DNA of 64,000 nt from an uncultured Flavobacteriales bacterium (GTDB lineage: Bacteria > Bacteroidota > Bacteroidia > Flavobacteriales_D > Crocinitomicaceae). The stretch is taken from the NCBI GenBank assembly GCA_903823565.1, contig CAIJTF010000089.1:1-64000 (forward strand), in the 5' to 3' direction. A program made the position numbers and the translations under genes. The notes under the pieces are model-generated. The model was not told the DNA's origin, made no database searches, and saw only the letters and a list, made by a program, of their open reading frames with translations. Numbering within the stretch: position 1 is the stretch's first letter; the number at the start of each line of letters is the position of its first letter. This document shows, in pieces, positions 23,074 to 32,548 of the stretch.

Positions 23074-24546
23074 ATGAGTAAAAATATAGCTACCCGCGAA
23101 GCAGATTATTCGAAGTGGTACAATGACATTGTCCATCAGGCAGATTTAGCCGAACATTCCGACGTTAAAGGGTGTATGGTTATTAAACCTTATGGCTACG
23201 CCATTTGGGAAAACATGCGCGATGTTCTTGATCGAATGTTTAAGGAAACCGGTCACTCCAATGCCTATTTCCCCCTATTCATACCTAAATCATACCTAAG
23301 TAAGGAGGCGAGCCATGTGGAAGGCTTTGCCAAAGAATGTGCTGTTGTTACCCATTATCGCCTCAAAGCCACCGCCGATGGAAAAGGCGTTGAGGTAGAT
23401 CCGGAAGCTAAACTACAGGAAGAATTGATTGTTCGTCCTACCTCGGAAACCATTATTTGGAACTCGTATCGGAATTGGATTCAATCGTACCGCGATTTAC
23501 CCATCCTAATCAACCAATGGGCTAACGTAGTCCGTTGGGAAATGCGAACCCGTTTATTCTTGCGGACCGCTGAATTTCTTTGGCAAGAAGGGCATACCGC
23601 TCATGCCACCAAAGAAGAGGCCATCGAGGAAACCGAGCAAATGCTTCGAGTATATGCTGATTTTGCCGAGAATTTTATGGCAATGCCCGTAATTATGGGA
23701 AGAAAAACGGCTAGTGAACGGTTTGCTGGCGCCGACGATACCCTTTGTATTGAAGCCATGATGCAGGATGGAAAAGCCTTGCAAGCAGGGACCTCACATT
23801 TTTTGGGACAGAATTTTGCGAAAGCCTTTGATGTGAAATTTGCAGATAAACAAGGTAAACTCGATTTTGTATGGGCTACTTCGTGGGGTGTTTCAACCCG
23901 CCTTATGGGCGCCCTAGTCATGACCCATTCCGACGACGAGGGATTAGTTCTACCTCCCAAATTGGCACCAATACAAGTAGTGGCTATTCCAATATATAAG
24001 ACAGAAGAGGAACTTGAGTTAATTGAAGAGAAATTTAAATCCCTAGGAAATTCCCTCAAAGCACTCGGAATTCGGTTTAAGTTCGATGGGGATGACAACA
24101 AACGTCCTGGATGGAAATTTAACGAATACGAATTGAAAGGCGTACCCATTCGATTGGCCATGGGCCCTAGAGATTTGGAAAACGGACAAGTCGAAATTGC
24201 TCGTAGAGATACTAAAGAAAAATCCTCCGTGCCCGTGGAAGGTGTCGTTGAACACATTGCCGCATTGCTGCATGAAATTCAGTCCAATTTATTGGAACGG
24301 TCTAAACGTCATCGAGAAGCGAATACCTTTCGGGTAGAAACGTATGAAGAATTTAAGCAGCGAATCGATGAGGGTGGCTTTTTCTTAGCGCATTGGGATG
24401 GAACAGCAGAAACCGAAGAATTAATTAAGAATGAAACGAAGGCTACCATTCGATGTATTCCTTTTGATGGACCCAGCGAAGCCGGCGTTTGTATGGTAAC
24501 TGGTAAACTTTCCCCACAACGCGTAATTTTTGCCAAAGCCTATTAA
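23074..24546 (+). CDS. proS: Prolyl-tRNA synthetase, archaeal/eukaryotic-type
   Basis: A 490-residue class II synthetase charging tRNA-Pro. Its short length and lack of the bacterial editing insertion place it in the archaeal/eukaryotic-like ProRS type found in Bacteroidota. Motif 2 is in [22 protein letters not shown] ([10 protein letters not shown]...RTAEF), with the acceptor pocket residues WQEGHTAH following, and the catalytic C-terminal anticodon-binding domain runs from about residue 290. A methyltransferase gene starts 2 nt after the stop. Confidence 0.97.
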   Translation: MSKNIATREADYSKWYNDIVHQADLAEHSDVKGCMVIKPYGYAIWENMRDVLDRMFKETGHSNAYFPLFIPKSYLSKEASHVEGFAKECAVVTHYRLKATADGKGVEVDPEAKLQEELIVRPTSETIIWNSYRNWIQSYRDLPILINQWANVVRWEMRTRLFLRTAEFLWQEGHTAHATKEEAIEETEQMLRVYADFAENFMAMPVIMGRKTASERFAGADDTLCIEAMMQDGKALQAGTSHFLGQNFAKAFDVKFADKQGKLDFVWATSWGVSTRLMGALVMTHSDDEGLVLPPKLAPIQVVAIPIYKTEEELELIEEKFKSLGNSLKALGIRFKFDGDDNKRPGWKFNEYELKGVPIRLAMGPRDLENGQVEIARRDTKEKSSVPVEGVVEHIAALLHEIQSNLLERSKRHREANTFRVETYEEFKQRIDEGGFFLAHWDGTAETEELIKNETKATIRCIPFDGPSEAGVCMVTGKLSPQRVIFAKAY

Positions 24547-24548
24547 CC

Positions 24549-25253
24549 TTGGCGGCATTTAAATTCAAAGAATTTACCCTATTTAAGAACGTGCATTCCC
24601 ACAAATTGGGAACAGATGCCATGCTCCTTGGTGCTTTTTGTCAAACAGAAATTGGGTTGCGAGGTTTAGATGCGGGTGCAGGATCAGGGGTCCTTGGCCT
24701 CATGATGGCTCAAAAATTTCCCTCAATGCAGGTGGATTGTGTAGAGGCCGATCCTCAAGCCCATGAAGAATGTGCCTACAATTTAGTACACAGTCCCTTT
24801 AGCGCACGCATGAACGCATTTTGTGAGGATATTAATTCCTTTAAAAAGCCCTATGCCTATGATCTTATCGTAAGCAATCCACCCTATTACTTTAGCAATA
24901 ATCCTTCTACCACAAAAAATAAACTACAAAAGCACATGGATATGGAATCCGTGGAACCCTGGTTAGCCGCCTGCTTTTCCATGCTTTCACCCAATGGAAG
25001 TTTCTGGATTATCTACCCAGAAAATGAATCCAAGCGCTTCGAAGGCCTCTTTCATACCTTGAATTTATTCCCATCCGAATCGATTGGAATCTTAAACCAG
25101 CATGGAGCGTGCATCCGAAAAATTGCGCACCTTCGAAAACAGAGCAATACCTGTGATCATACAACCTTTACGCTTCGCGACAGCAACGGGGATTATTCAG
25201 AAGCCTATAAGTCGCTAACCCATGCCTTTCATCACTCCTTGCCTAAACGGTAA
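24549..25253 (+). CDS. TrmN6-like methyltransferase
   Basis: A 234-residue class I SAM-dependent methyltransferase. The SAM site is LDAGAGSGVLGLMMAQ and the catalytic motif is SNPPYY, characteristic of N6-adenine or related amino methyltransferases. The N-terminal FKFKEFTLFKNVHSHKLGTDAMLLG matches tRNA1(Val) adenine-37-N6 methyltransferase (TrmN6/YfiC) proteins, so that is the likely role. The start is a TTG at 24549, 2 nt after proS; no ATG is available before the SAM motif. Confidence 0.85.
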   Translation: MAAFKFKEFTLFKNVHSHKLGTDAMLLGAFCQTEIGLRGLDAGAGSGVLGLMMAQKFPSMQVDCVEADPQAHEECAYNLVHSPFSARMNAFCEDINSFKKPYAYDLIVSNPPYYFSNNPSTTKNKLQKHMDMESVEPWLAACFSMLSPNGSFWIIYPENESKRFEGLFHTLNLFPSESIGILNQHGACIRKIAHLRKQSNTCDHTTFTLRDSNGDYSEAYKSLTHAFHHSLPKR

Positions 25254-25285
25254 CTTAGGTTACCATTTACCTTGTAGCCTTTGAG

Positions 25286-25293
25286 TATCTTCG
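25286..25293 (+). promoter_or_regulatory. Candidate -7 element TATCTTCG
   Basis: One base off TAnnTTTG, 13 nt before the DUF983 gene start at 25307. Confidence 0.45.
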
Positions 25294-25306
25294 CAAAAAA
25301 TGGAAT

Positions 25307-25687
25307 ATGAAAAAGGGATCTAAATTATATAGCATCGCTACCATGACATGTCCTCAGTGCCAGGAAGGTCGGTTCATGGTTGCGCATCCATATCGGTTTT
25401 CTACCATGGGAGAGGTCAACGATCATTGTGAAAAATGCGGGCTTAATTTAAAACCTGAACCTGGATTCTATTACGGCGCCATGTACGTTTCCTACGCGCT
25501 TGGGGTAGCCGTCTTCGTTACCATTTGGGCCTCTTGTAATTGGTTTTTCGACAATGTGGATGTATGGACTCAAATCAGTTTAGTCCTCATTGCTCTGGTT
25601 GGCCTAGGACCTTACCTTTATGCCTTATCGAAAGTGATCTGGGCGAATTTTTTTATACATTACAAGAAAAATGCAACCCTTCGATAA
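25307..25687 (+). CDS. DUF983 family membrane protein
   Basis: A 126-residue protein of the DUF983 family: an N-terminal double zinc-ribbon-like motif (TCPQCQEGRF and HCEKCGLNL), the GFYYGAMYVSYALG segment, and two C-terminal membrane helices. The function is unknown; in Bacteroidota it is often found near regulatory or respiratory genes. The Crp-family gene starts within its last 17 nt on the same strand, so the two are coupled. Confidence 0.88.
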   Translation: MKKGSKLYSIATMTCPQCQEGRFMVAHPYRFSTMGEVNDHCEKCGLNLKPEPGFYYGAMYVSYALGVAVFVTIWASCNWFFDNVDVWTQISLVLIALVGLGPYLYALSKVIWANFFIHYKKNATLR

Positions 25688-26318
25688 AAAACAATTACTC
25701 CACGAATCCATTGGGTATATCCTCGAAGCCGACCTGCTAGAGGAAATGAGTCACATTGCCAAAATTCGGGAGACCATACAAGACGAAGTCATCATTCACG
25801 TGGGAGATACGTTGCAAATGATACCCATCGTAATTCAAGGTTCGATAAAAGTTTCTCGGGAAAATCCAAACGGGGAAGAACTCCTACTTTACTACATCGA
25901 GGGTGGGGACACCTGTGCTATGACTTTGCAATGTTGTGTTCGAAAAACCGACTCTCAAGTGAAAGCTACGGCCATGGAACCTTCTTTGCTGTTGATGTTT
26001 CCGACTGCTTTCATGAGCCAATGGATGGATAAATACCCTTCGTGGCGGACCTATATTTTACAATCCTACCATACCCGTATGATGGAATTAATGGAAACCA
26101 TTGATGAAATTGCTTTTATGCGCTTAGACGAACGCTTATTAAAATACCTTACGGATCAAGCGAAATTATTAGGAACGATGGAATTGCATCATACGCATCA
26201 AGAAATTGCCGACGACCTGCATTCTTCGAGGGTAGTTATTTCTCGTTTACTGAAACAGCTGGAGAACAAAGGAACAATCCAAATTAAACGCCATCGCATT
26301 GTATTGAATACCCTCTAG
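25671..26318 (+). CDS. Crp/Fnr family transcriptional regulator
   Basis: A 215-residue regulator with an N-terminal cyclic-nucleotide-binding-like beta roll (residues about 20-115, including [17 protein letters not shown]) and a C-terminal helix-turn-helix (TDQAKL..., [20 protein letters not shown]). The cAMP-binding R and other phosphate-cassette residues are not evident, so the ligand is unknown. A CC pair (LQCCVRK) lies in the sensor domain. The gene overlaps the DUF983 gene by 17 nt and its TAG stop shares bases with that of convergent prfC. Confidence 0.9.
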   Translation: MQPFDKKQLLHESIGYILEADLLEEMSHIAKIRETIQDEVIIHVGDTLQMIPIVIQGSIKVSRENPNGEELLLYYIEGGDTCAMTLQCCVRKTDSQVKATAMEPSLLLMFPTAFMSQWMDKYPSWRTYILQSYHTRMMELMETIDEIAFMRLDERLLKYLTDQAKLLGTMELHHTHQEIADDLHSSRVVISRLLKQLENKGTIQIKRHRIVLNTL

Positions 26319-27913
26319 TCTTTCCGCTGTAATTTGAATTCTGAAGATTTATGAAAGGTAATGTTTGGATAGTCTTGTTCTGCCATGGACAATAGAAATG
26401 GTGTTTCTGCAAGGAACACCCAATTTTCGTCCTTATCGGTTGCCATATGGTTAAATTTAGCCTTTTTAAACCGATCCATCTCTTCCTCATTTTCCGACGT
26501 CAACCAACACGCTTTGACATAATTTCGGGGGACAAATCGACAATTCGCACCATACTCATGCATTAATCGGTATGCAATAACCTCGAACTGCAGTTGACCA
26601 ACGGTGCCAACAATTTTTCGATTACCCGGCTGCTGAATAAAAAGTTGTGCGACCCCTTCGTCAATTAACTGACGAATTCCCTTGTCTAGTTGTTTCGATT
26701 TCAAGGGATCAAGATTTTCCAATTCTTGAAATATTTCGGGAGAAAAACTTGGAATTCCCTGAAACATCATGCGTTCGCCCTCAGTTAGGGTGTCTCCTAT
26801 TTTAAAATTACCGGAGTCGTACAACCCAACCACATCGCCAGGGAAGGCTTCATCTATAACGCTTTTATCCTGTGCCATAAAGGATGTTGGATTTGGAAAC
26901 TTCATTTTTTTATCCCCTCGTACATGAAAATAGAACTGGTTGCGTTCAAACTTTCCTGAAACGATCCGTAAAAAAGCTATTCTGTCTCGGTGTTTGGGAT
27001 CCAAATTAGCATGAATTTTAAATACAAACCCAGTGAACTTTTCTTCAGAAGGTTCAATCCGCCTTTTATCGGTATCCCTGCCACGGGGCGAAGGTGAAAT
27101 TTCACAAAAGGTATCCAAGAGTTCTTTTACTCCAAAATTATTCACCGCAGAACCGAAAAATACGGGAGCCACATCTCCTTTAAGATAAGCATCCCGGTTA
27201 AACGCATCATACACCCCTTCGACCATTGCTAACTCATCACGCAATTCCGTAGCAGGAGATTCTCCAACCAACTCATCCAATTCTTGACTTTCCAAGGATG
27301 TAATTGACACAACGTCCTGCGATATTTTGGTCTTATTCGCAGAGAATAAATTCAAGCCTTTTTGATAAATGTTATATACCCCTTGAAAACGATCACCCAT
27401 CCCAATTGGCCACGTTAATGGACACACACGAATGGATAAGGATTTTTCCAATTCATCCAATAAATCAAATGCCTCTTTCCCCTCACGGTCCATTTTATTA
27501 ATAAAAATGATCACCGGCGTTTTTCGCATTCTACAAACCTCCATAAGTTTTTCGGTTTGTTCCTCCACACCGTTGGCGCAATCAATAACTAGGATTACGG
27601 AATCTACTGCGGTGAGGGTCCGAAAGGTATCCTCAGCGAAATCCTTGTGACCAGGGGTATCTAAGATGTTAATTTGCTTTCCTTGATATTGAAAAGCCAT
27701 GACAGATGTAGCCACAGAGATTCCTCGTTGTTTCTCGATTTCCATGAAATCCGAGGTAGCAGCTTTCTTAATTTTGTTGTTTTTAACAGCCCCCGCGGTT
27801 TGAATCGCCCCTCCAAACAAAAGCAGTTTTTCGGTCAGCGTGGTTTTACCGGCATCGGGGTGGGATATGATCCCAAAGGTTCTCCTTTTTTCGGTAGCTT
27901 CAGAATGTTTCAT
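26315..27913 (-). CDS. prfC: Peptide chain release factor 3
   Basis: A 532-residue translational GTPase that releases RF1/RF2 from the ribosome. The G motifs are G1 [10 protein letters not shown]3 DTPGHKDF and G4 NKMD; the rest fits the EF-G/RF3 domain layout, with no sign of truncation. I start at the ATG 27913 since the possible upstream start at 27934 is a TTG inside a hairpin. That hairpin, with a T-run, ends the ndk transcript only 8 nt before this start codon; no good -7 element is visible after it, so how prfC is transcribed is unclear. Its stop codon overlaps that of the Crp-family gene by 4 nt. Confidence 0.96.
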   Translation of the reverse strand: MKHSEATEKRRTFGIISHPDAGKTTLTEKLLLFGGAIQTAGAVKNNKIKKAATSDFMEIEKQRGISVATSVMAFQYQGKQINILDTPGHKDFAEDTFRTLTAVDSVILVIDCANGVEEQTEKLMEVCRMRKTPVIIFINKMDREGKEAFDLLDELEKSLSIRVCPLTWPIGMGDRFQGVYNIYQKGLNLFSANKTKISQDVVSITSLESQELDELVGESPATELRDELAMVEGVYDAFNRDAYLKGDVAPVFFGSAVNNFGVKELLDTFCEISPSPRGRDTDKRRIEPSEEKFTGFVFKIHANLDPKHRDRIAFLRIVSGKFERNQFYFHVRGDKKMKFPNPTSFMAQDKSVIDEAFPGDVVGLYDSGNFKIGDTLTEGERMMFQGIPSFSPEIFQELENLDPLKSKQLDKGIRQLIDEGVAQLFIQQPGNRKIVGTVGQLQFEVIAYRLMHEYGANCRFVPRNYVKACWLTSENEEEMDRFKKAKFNHMATDKDENWVFLAETPFLLSMAEQDYPNITFHKSSEFKLQRKD

Positions 27914-27916
27914 AAC

Positions 27917-27944
27917 AACAAAAAGACCACACAAGGTGGTCTTT
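27917..27944 (-). terminator. Intrinsic terminator of ndk / hairpin before prfC
   Basis: On the minus strand a 9-bp stem AAAGACCAC/GTGGTCTTT (27922-27930 with 27936-27944), 5-nt loop, then TTGTTGTT. Terminates ndk, but ends next to the prfC start codon, so it may instead act in the prfC leader. Confidence 0.75.
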
Positions 27945-27964
27945 AAACGCTTTTATTTATATGG

Positions 27965-28384
27965 TTAGAATACCTCGTTCGCTGAAAAATGAAATGCACC
28001 TTCAATCGCTGCATTTTCGTCGGAGTCTGAACCGTGAACGGCATTGCGTCCTTTGCTTTCAGCAAAGTACTTTCTGATGGTTCCCTCTGCTGCTTCCGCT
28101 GGATCTGTGGCACCAATTAGTTTCCTAAAGTCCTCAACGGCATTATCCTTTTCTAAAATAGCAGCCACAATGGGTCCTGAGGTCATATAAGACACCAATT
28201 CTCCATAAAAAGGACGTTCCTTATGCACTTCATAAAAAGCACCAGCCTGGGCTTCCGTAAGACGCGTATATTTCATTGCTTTGATAGTAAATCCTGCATC
28301 GATAATCATTGAAAGGATTTTTCCCATGTGTCCATTTTCAATTGCGTCAGGTTTTAACATGGTAAACGTTCGATTTGTAGCCAT
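27965..28384 (-). CDS. ndk: Nucleoside diphosphate kinase
   Basis: A 139-residue NDP kinase that balances nucleoside triphosphates using a phosphohistidine intermediate. Signature parts: [19 protein letters not shown] at the N-terminus, [16 protein letters not shown] in the middle, and the active-site His in [12 protein letters not shown] longer in-frame start at 28441 is rejected because an exact -7 element lies at 28403-28410. Confidence 0.97.
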   Translation of the reverse strand: MATNRTFTMLKPDAIENGHMGKILSMIIDAGFTIKAMKYTRLTEAQAGAFYEVHKERPFYGELVSYMTSGPIVAAILEKDNAVEDFRKLIGATDPAEAAEGTIRKYFAESKGRNAVHGSDSDENAAIEGAFHFSANEVF

Positions 28385-28402
28385 TTTATTTGTATTTTGG
28401 TG

Positions 28403-28410
28403 CAAAGATA
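28403..28410 (-). promoter_or_regulatory. -7 promoter element TATCTTTG for ndk
   Basis: Exact TAnnTTTG on the minus strand, 18 nt before the ATG at 28384. Confidence 0.7.
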
Positions 28411-28446
28411 CGTTGTTTTTCTTATCCATTTTGAAATTCATTAATT

Positions 28447-29031
28447 ATGATTTATCGATTTTTTCTGGCGCTTCCCTTAGTTATCGCTTTTGGATGTTCT
28501 TCCAATGAAGAACCTCGTGCTGCAGTACCCATGAAACCAAAACCGCTTCCTAAACCAACGGCATCGCAACCTATTTCCACCAACGAGCCGCCAACTTCCT
28601 TGAAGACAAGCACCGAAAAACCGAAAGCATCGAACGAGGTTCTGCCAGAAACCGTGGTCAAGAAGGAAAAAACGGAAGCCAAGGCCGTTACCCCCAATAA
28701 CCCAATCCAACAAAAACCGAAAAAAGAAGAATCCAACTATACCTTTCCACAACACGCTGAGTGGAAAACCACCTTCGAAAACAACGCAGAACTTATGGCA
28801 CTTTATGAGGAATCGGTAACTTCCTATTTAAAAGGAGTACAGAATAATTTAAACACGCAGCCAAAACTAATGATCAAAGAACATATGGTAGCACATGTCT
28901 ATGGCGAAAAAGTTTATAACACCTTTTATGAATCCCCAGAATTTGCAGAGTTTTGCAAAACTTCGTTCAAAAAATCGGATGCCCTTAAAACGTTTTTGTC
29001 AAAAAACAAAAAACGTATTATTTGGGACTAG
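28447..29031 (+). CDS. Lipoprotein with Pro/Lys-rich linker
   Basis: A 194-residue lipoprotein with signal FLALPLVIAFGC (lipobox IAFGC) and a long low-complexity linker rich in Pro, Lys, Thr and Glu (residues about 25-97). The C-terminal 95 residues form a small helical domain (FPQHAEWKTTFENNAELM ... FAEFCKTSFKKSDALKTFL). I do not recognise the family. Its 3' end overlaps the convergent TonB-receptor gene by 14 nt. Confidence 0.75.
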   Translation: MIYRFFLALPLVIAFGCSSNEEPRAAVPMKPKPLPKPTASQPISTNEPPTSLKTSTEKPKASNEVLPETVVKKEKTEAKAVTPNNPIQQKPKKEESNYTFPQHAEWKTTFENNAELMALYEESVTSYLKGVQNNLNTQPKLMIKEHMVAHVYGEKVYNTFYESPEFAEFCKTSFKKSDALKTFLSKNKKRIIWD

Positions 29032-31465
29032 CATCCATGGAAATGGGTTTGCGCTTCGCGGCAAACTCAATAATAATTCCCAATGTGGGTTGAACAATGC
29101 CTGAAGCATTATCAATTAACTTGGTTTGGTAGCGTGTTGGATCGTTGGGATCCACCAAGGGAGCACCTGTAGCATCGGTCTGTACCAAAAGGATGGGTGC
29201 TACTTTGGTTTTATACCCGTAAAGATTTTGAATGTCGAGGTAAAAGTTCAAATTAAACTTGTCCAAAAAGAACTTTTTATCTAAACGTACATTGAGTTGG
29301 TGGAAGCTTGACTCACGCTGCGTATTCAGTTTACTGTAATCCAATAAACCAATACCATTGATGTTCCAATTAGCAATCAAACTTGAGGTAGGGATATCGT
29401 ATGGGGTATAAGGCGATCCCCCTGAAAATAGCCATCGCATTCCAAATTCCCAACCCTTTTTGAAGCGTTTACCACCCGTCAATGAAACGATATGGCGGCT
29501 GTCCCAAGCCGTAGGCACATAGGCACCCTTTTTATCAAGAAACTCCGAAATAACATAGGTATAGGCAAATACAGAATAAAAGCCTTTGTACAATTTTTGT
29601 TGGAACAGAAACTCCGCGCCATACGTTCTTCCCTCTGAAATGCTTTTCACGGCCTCATTACCAACAACCCCGAAATCGGATCCTTGATTCGCTAAACAAA
29701 TCGAATCCTTCAAACTGAATGGATAGTTGCTGTAGTTTTTGTAAAATCCTTCCAAGGTAATTCTTGAGCTTTTCTTCGTTCGATATTCCAACCCAAAAAC
29801 GTAATGGTCCGCTCGGATGTATTCAAGTCCGTTATCCTTATTGACTAGGGTCCCCGCGTTGTTTCGGTAACCTAAAATCGTATAGGCCGGAATTTGGTGG
29901 TACCTCGCCACATTCATATTCAGTGCAAAAGCTTCGTTCAACCGATAATTGACCGATAGCGTAGGAGAAATTTGTTTGAAGGGGTTGGCCATTGATTTAC
30001 TGTAATTTGAACCATCCATCCGAACGCCGACCGATACATTTAATTTTTCATCGAAAAATGCTTGACTCAATTGAGAAAATGCAGCATACTTACTCAAGAA
30101 CAAATCCGAAGTATAATCAATAACAACCGGAATACCTTGTATGGTAATATTGTTGTAAGTCTCATTTCTATACCGGGCGTATTCATAAGCAACTCCGACA
30201 TTCCATTTCATTCCGCCCTGGCGGTAGGTGTGTTCCAACCTTACTTTATTCTCCGCTTCAAAGGATGCATAGTTTTGAATCAAATTTGCTGGCGTTTCAA
30301 TCAGATCTTTATACCTGTAGGCTTTGTTGTTCAACATATTCCTAGAAACCACAATCTGTTGAATGGATTGCTTGCCCAGGTGTTGATAATTCACTCCAAA
30401 CGTATAATTCCATTGGCTTTGCATAGGAATATTACCCAATAAGAAATCATTATATTCTCGTTGAGTGGTGTCTGAAATCCCGTCGTTCACACTTGCGTTC
30501 AACGCGAATTGATCGATGGCACCTAAACCGATAAACGATAGTTTATTTTTGGCATTTATCGGCACGTTCACTTTGTATTGAAAGTCATTGTAAGTCGGTA
30601 AAATTGGAAGTTTAAGCGCCGCAAAAAGAAATTGTAGGTAAGACCTTCTTGCGGAAAAAATAAAGTTCGATTTTTTCCCCAACGGCCCATCCAAGGTCAA
30701 TGCCGCATCGCTGGATCCTAGCGCAAAGTTTGTAATTAACCCATCGGCATTTCCGTCCTTTTGCTTGAAGGCCAAAACGCTGCTTAATCCATTTGCTCGG
30801 TTCATCGGAAAGGCACCGGAATAAAAATCCACCTCACTAATAAAGTTGACGTTCAACAAACCCACGGGCCCACCACTCGATCCCTGTGTGGCAAAATGGT
30901 TAATGTTCGGCACTTCAATTCCATCGAGGTAAAAACGGTTTTCGCCCGGAGAACCACCACGAATGATGATATCGTTTCGAAAGGTAGCACGGGAAGCTAC
31001 CCCTGGAAGGGCCGCAATTACTTTGCTCACGTCTCGGTTCGCCCCCGGTAAACGTTCAATTTCGGTAGCATTTAAAGTTTTTAAAGAAACGGGAGATTCC
31101 ACACTGCGCTGGAATTTTGGTCCCTTGACTACAATTTCCCGCGTTACCTTTTCCGTCAGTTCACGCTCCAGGTAAAACTCCAAGGTAACCGTCCTTGCAT
31201 TGGTAACGGTAATCTCGTTTTGAAATGCTTCTTTGGTTCCTTTACCCTTTGCCTTGAACGAATAAATTCCAGGAGGCAAGTTGGTGAATTCAAAAAGTCC
31301 CTGAGCATTGGTAGCTACTTCTTTTTCCAATTCAACACAGGTTACCGTTACTTGAGGTAAGAGCTGATTATTTGACAAATCGAAGGCCTTTCCTCGAACC
31401 AAACCGTTTTGAGCGAACACATTGCCTAACGCAAATAAGAAAAAGTAGCGGAGTATTTGTTTCAT
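29018..31465 (-). CDS. TonB-dependent receptor
   Basis: An 815-residue outer-membrane receptor. Order of parts: signal peptide (FFLFALGNVFAQ), a carboxypeptidase-regulatory-like domain at residues about 25-100 (VRGKAFDLSNNQLLPQVTV), a plug domain (RDVSKVIAALPGV, NDIIIRGGSPGENRFYLDG), and a 22-strand barrel from about 240 on. No adjacent SusD-like lipoprotein is present, so it is not a polysaccharide-utilisation pair. The substrate is unknown. It follows the PabA/TrpG-type gene on the same strand after 66 nt. Confidence 0.92.
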   Translation of the reverse strand: MKQILRYFFLFALGNVFAQNGLVRGKAFDLSNNQLLPQVTVTCVELEKEVATNAQGLFEFTNLPPGIYSFKAKGKGTKEAFQNEITVTNARTVTLEFYLERELTEKVTREIVVKGPKFQRSVESPVSLKTLNATEIERLPGANRDVSKVIAALPGVASRATFRNDIIIRGGSPGENRFYLDGIEVPNINHFATQGSSGGPVGLLNVNFISEVDFYSGAFPMNRANGLSSVLAFKQKDGNADGLITNFALGSSDAALTLDGPLGKKSNFIFSARRSYLQFLFAALKLPILPTYNDFQYKVNVPINAKNKLSFIGLGAIDQFALNASVNDGISDTTQREYNDFLLGNIPMQSQWNYTFGVNYQHLGKQSIQQIVVSRNMLNNKAYRYKDLIETPANLIQNYASFEAENKVRLEHTYRQGGMKWNVGVAYEYARYRNETYNNITIQGIPVVIDYTSDLFLSKYAAFSQLSQAFFDEKLNVSVGVRMDGSNYSKSMANPFKQISPTLSVNYRLNEAFALNMNVARYHQIPAYTILGYRNNAGTLVNKDNGLEYIRADHYVFGLEYRTKKSSRITLEGFYKNYSNYPFSLKDSICLANQGSDFGVVGNEAVKSISEGRTYGAEFLFQQKLYKGFYSVFAYTYVISEFLDKKGAYVPTAWDSRHIVSLTGGKRFKKGWEFGMRWLFSGGSPYTPYDIPTSSLIANWNINGIGLLDYSKLNTQRESSFHQLNVRLDKKFFLDKFNLNFYLDIQNLYGYKTKVAPILLVQTDATGAPLVDPNDPTRYQTKLIDNASGIVQPTLGIIIEFAAKRKPISMDASPK

Positions 31466-31531
31466 GATATTGTAAAAAAGTGAAACAAAAAGCAGGACGT
31501 TTTGTTCTCAATTTCTATCATCATGATTGCC

Positions 31532-32107
31532 TTATTCCGCGAAAAAGTGGTGTATCACATTAGAAATCATTTGTTTGCCATGGGGCGTAAGAATGGATTC
31601 TGGATGAAATTGTACCCCACATTGCTTGCGCTGGCTAGAGGCCAAAGACATAACCGTACCCCTATCGCCTACACTCGTGATGTAATGCTGGTTTAGTCCT
31701 TCAATTCTCCAACTGTGGTATAAACCTACCTCGACAAAATCGGGTAAGCTCGAAAAAAGAAAGGCCTCAGGGTTGAAGGAAAGTTGGGTAGAAACCCCAT
31801 GCCGTACTTCTGACATATTCACCAAAGTCCCGCCCATCGATTGTCCAAGACCTTGCATTCCGAGACAAACACCAAATACGGGAATCCTTCCAACACAATG
31901 GTTGATAATAGGCATCATTGAAACGGTTTCTTCAGGCAAGCCCGGGCCAGGAGAGAGTACTATACCAGAATAATTCGATAAAAACGATAGGTCATTGGGT
32001 TCCATTTGGGCATCCGAAAACACGTCTACAGTAACGCCCAAGGAGGAAAAATAATGAACCAAGTTAAACACGAAAGAATCGTAAAAATCAACGACTAAAA
32101 TGCGCAT
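31532..32107 (-). CDS. Anthranilate/aminodeoxychorismate synthase component II
   Basis: A 191-residue class I glutamine amidotransferase that supplies ammonia to a chorismate-using synthase (PabA or TrpG type). The catalytic Cys is in FGVCLGMQGLGQSMGG and the His-Glu pair in GVQFHPESILT. The oxyanion motif is SPGPGLPEETVSM. The partner (TrpE or PabB) is not adjacent, so anthranilate and folate roles cannot be told apart. An exact -7 element lies 23 nt upstream. Confidence 0.92.
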   Translation of the reverse strand: MRILVVDFYDSFVFNLVHYFSSLGVTVDVFSDAQMEPNDLSFLSNYSGIVLSPGPGLPEETVSMMPIINHCVGRIPVFGVCLGMQGLGQSMGGTLVNMSEVRHGVSTQLSFNPEAFLFSSLPDFVEVGLYHSWRIEGLNQHYITSVGDRGTVMSLASSQRKQCGVQFHPESILTPHGKQMISNVIHHFFAE

Positions 32108-32130
32108 TTGGGTATAAAGTTTTACTTTTA

Positions 32131-32138
32131 CAAATGTA
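32131..32138 (-). promoter_or_regulatory. -7 promoter element TACATTTG for PabA/TrpG gene
   Basis: Exact TAnnTTTG on the minus strand, 23 nt before the ATG at 32107. Confidence 0.6.
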
Positions 32139-32158
32139 GAATTTAAGACCTTAGCTTC

Positions 32159-32548
32159 ATGAAAACCACTAAAAAAGCCGTTACAAATCCATCGGCCCCT
32201 AAGCCCATCGGCCCCTACACACCAGGAATTCTAGTTGGCGACACCTTGTTTGTTAGCGGACACGTACCCATAGACCCTGAAACGAAATCCCTAGTGCAGG
32301 AAAACATGACCCAAGCAACGGCTCAAATTTTAACCAATATCAATAATTTATTGAAAACGGAAGGCTTTACCTTGGAAAACGTCGTGAAATCGACCATTTT
32401 CTTAACCGATTTAAATGATTTCAACGAGGTCAATGCATGCTACGCCACCTTTTTTCAAGGCATACCCCCTGCCCGAGAGACCGTTGAAGTTAGCCGTTTG
32501 CCCTTGGATGCACGGATTGAAATCTCTTGTATTGCCGTAAAAGGGTGA
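32159..32548 (+). CDS. RidA family protein
   Basis: A 129-residue RidA/YjgF-family protein, which in its well-known members hydrolyses reactive enamine/imine intermediates. Characteristic: PKPIGPYTPG at the N-terminus, LFVSGHVPIDPET, NVVKSTIFLTDLNDF, and RETVEVSRLPLDARIEISC with the conserved Arg and Glu. The GT2 fusion gene begins on its stop codon (GTGA). Confidence 0.95.
   Translation: MKTTKKAVTNPSAPKPIGPYTPGILVGDTLFVSGHVPIDPETKSLVQENMTQATAQILTNINNLLKTEGFTLENVVKSTIFLTDLNDFNEVNACYATFFQGIPPARETVEVSRLPLDARIEISCIAVKG

Noticed and set aside
23601-24257. A 218-codon open frame antisense to proS
   Set aside because: proS has all class II motifs in the other frame; the antisense product is Ser-rich low complexity with no recognisable domain, a typical shadow.
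27914-27934. Longer prfC from a TTG at 27934
   Set aside because: It would begin inside a terminator stem and add seven residues not expected at the RF3 N-terminus.
28385-28441. N-terminal extension of ndk
   Set aside because: The ndk promoter element at 28403-28410 lies in it, and NDP kinases start at TFTMLKPDA.
29018-31465. SusC-type polysaccharide uptake locus
   Set aside because: The receptor has no SusD-like partner or glycoside hydrolase nearby.
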